Assembly (NCBI RefSeq): GCF_044542075.1 | Contig: NZ_JBITTU010000009.1 | Coordinates: forward strand, 91,919 to 155,918 | Origin: Leeuwenhoekiella sp044542075 | Lineage (GTDB): Bacteria; Bacteroidota; Bacteroidia; Flavobacteriales; Flavobacteriaceae | Length of the DNA stretch: 64,000 nt | Direction: 5' to 3' | Shown here: one piece after another, positions 63,432 through 64,000 of the stretch | Layout: the number at the start of each line of letters is the position of its first letter | How positions within the stretch are numbered: the first letter of the stretch is position 1 | Notes under the pieces: model-generated | What the model was told of the DNA's origin: nothing | Database searches by the model: none | The model's input: only the letters and a program-made list of their open reading frames with translations | Made by a program: the position numbers and the translations under genes

Positions 63432-63893
63432 ATGAAATTCCTATTTTTGATGCTTTTACTCTGTATTCCCATTTTTATAAGTGGTACATCCTATTGGAAT
63501 AACCAGAACACTCCTATCAAGACCGAAAACAAGAGCACTATGTCAAATCAGACAATCAAAATCACTGTAGATTCTAAGACCTTTAACGCCACACTTCTGG
63601 ACAATCCTTCATCTGAAGCATTTAAGGAGCTGCTTCCAATGTCGATTACTATGACCGAATTGAATGACAACGAAAAGTATTATGATTTACCTAAAAAACT
63701 TCCATCCCAAGCCTCAAATCCCGGTACCATTCATAATGGAGATTTGATGCTATATGGTTCAAATACATTAGTACTGTTTTATAAAACCTTTTCAACCTCG
63801 TATAGCTATACCAAACTTGGAAGCATTAATGATCCTGCCGGATTCAAAGAAGCTTTAGGCACAGGAAATGTTATTGTTAAAATAGAACTTTAA
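63432..63893 (+). CDS. Cyclophilin-like fold exported protein
   Basis: 153 residues. An N-terminal hydrophobic signal (LFLMLLLCIPIFISG) and a short linker precede a ~110-residue cyclophilin-like beta-barrel (IKITVDSKTFNATLLDNPSSEAFKELLPMSITM, GDLMLYGSNTLVLFYKTF). This cyclophilin_like family often lies with aldo-keto reductases, cupins and oxidoreductases. Function unknown; last operon gene before the IS3 element. Confidence 0.85.
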   Translation: MKFLFLMLLLCIPIFISGTSYWNNQNTPIKTENKSTMSNQTIKITVDSKTFNATLLDNPSSEAFKELLPMSITMTELNDNEKYYDLPKKLPSQASNPGTIHNGDLMLYGSNTLVLFYKTFSTSYSYTKLGSINDPAGFKEALGTGNVIVKIEL

Positions 63894-63905
63894 ATTAAAT
63901 AATAT

Positions 63906-64000
63906 TGTAGGCTTCCCTAAAAACAGGACAGTTGTTAATTCGAATTTACTAATTTTAAATTCACACTGTCACGATGAAAAACAGCAAATTTAGCGAGAGC
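63906..64000 (+). mobile_element. IS3-family insertion sequence, left end (partial)
   Basis: A TGTAGGCTTCCCTAAAAACAGGACAG end is followed after about 68 bases by an ATG at 63974 with MKNSKFSES, the opening of IS3-family OrfA (small helix-turn-helix transposase subunit). The element is cut at the window edge, so its inverted repeats cannot be compared. Confidence 0.65.
63974..64000 (+). CDS. IS3-family transposase OrfA, N-terminus only
   Basis: Nine codons (MKNSKFSES) are present, in line with the typical MKxSRFTExQI start of IS3 OrfA proteins. The rest is outside the window, so the call rests on this short start and its context. Confidence 0.6.

Larger units (their letters stand above)
55751..64000 (+). 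mobile_element. Genomic island inserted at ssrA (incomplete in window)
   Basis: Begins at the tmRNA 3' end, carries its own tyrosine integrase, an AraC regulator and an aldehyde-oxidase-type operon, and ends with the start of an IS. The right end lies outside. Confidence 0.6.

Overview
The window is AT-rich DNA from a member of the Bacteroidetes, most likely a marine Flavobacteriaceae; the genus cannot be fixed from the sequence alone. Lineage signs: a type IX secretion (T9SS) type B cargo with a gliding-motility-type C-terminal domain; a bacillithiol gene (bshB1); Bacteroidetes promoters (TTTG, about 19 bases, TAnnTTTG) ahead of the SRP RNA and tmRNA genes; a tmRNA tag ending GENNYAMAA; a TGLAYSDV-type tyrosine recombinase; and signal peptides that nearly all leave Gln at +1.

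Layout. 1-2.6 kb: end of a thioredoxin-fold protein, a transaldolase-like enzyme, an SDR oxidoreductase and the SRP RNA gene. 2.6-7.8 kb: a tight three-gene unit of a lipoprotein glutaminyl cyclase, a beta-helix surface lipoprotein and a C-type-lectin T9SS cargo. 8-18.3 kb: a metabolic and envelope set (M1-like protein, HAD phosphatase, M28 peptidase, DoxX, DUF2490 barrel with PiT phosphate transporter, acetyltransferase, catalase-peroxidase, small barrel). 18.3-31.4 kb: a decayed patch, tRNA-His, bshB1, a trans-sulfuration enzyme, periplasmic lipoprotein hydrolases, then a beta-barrel/TPR pair. 31.7-41.3 kb: ftsE followed by a compact surface-polysaccharide locus (four glycosyltransferases, flippase, acyltransferase, FdtA-like isomerase, DegT aminotransferase, FemAB/GNAT-like acyltransferase) with many overlapping ends. 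41.4-45.5 kb: lipoprotein, typA, an intergenic region with a candidate structured RNA and heptad repeats, kdsA, and a frameshifted DUF1801 gene. 45.6-55.3 kb: a porin/BCCT/universal-stress-protein operon, a creD unit with matching palindromes ahead of two of its genes, DUF1361/DUF2809 membrane proteins, a saccharopine-dehydrogenase-like enzyme and a DUF2807 protein. 55.35-64 kb: tmRNA, then a genomic island that appears to have entered at its 3' end: integrase, AraC regulator and a divergent operon for a PaoABC/YagTSR-like molybdenum aldehyde oxidase with acetyltransferase, cupin and cyclophilin-like genes, then the start of an IS3-type element cut by the window edge.

How the parts work together. 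The polysaccharide genes form one pathway: FdtA and the DegT enzyme make a dTDP-3-amino-3,6-dideoxy sugar, the GNAT-like protein probably acylates it, glycosyltransferases assemble the repeat and the flippase exports it. The cyclase near the T9SS cargo fits the Bacteroidetes rule that exported proteins begin with pyroglutamate. Most attractive for follow-up: the creD operator pair, the structured RNA candidate near typA, the porin/BCCT/USP operon and the tmRNA-borne oxidase island.
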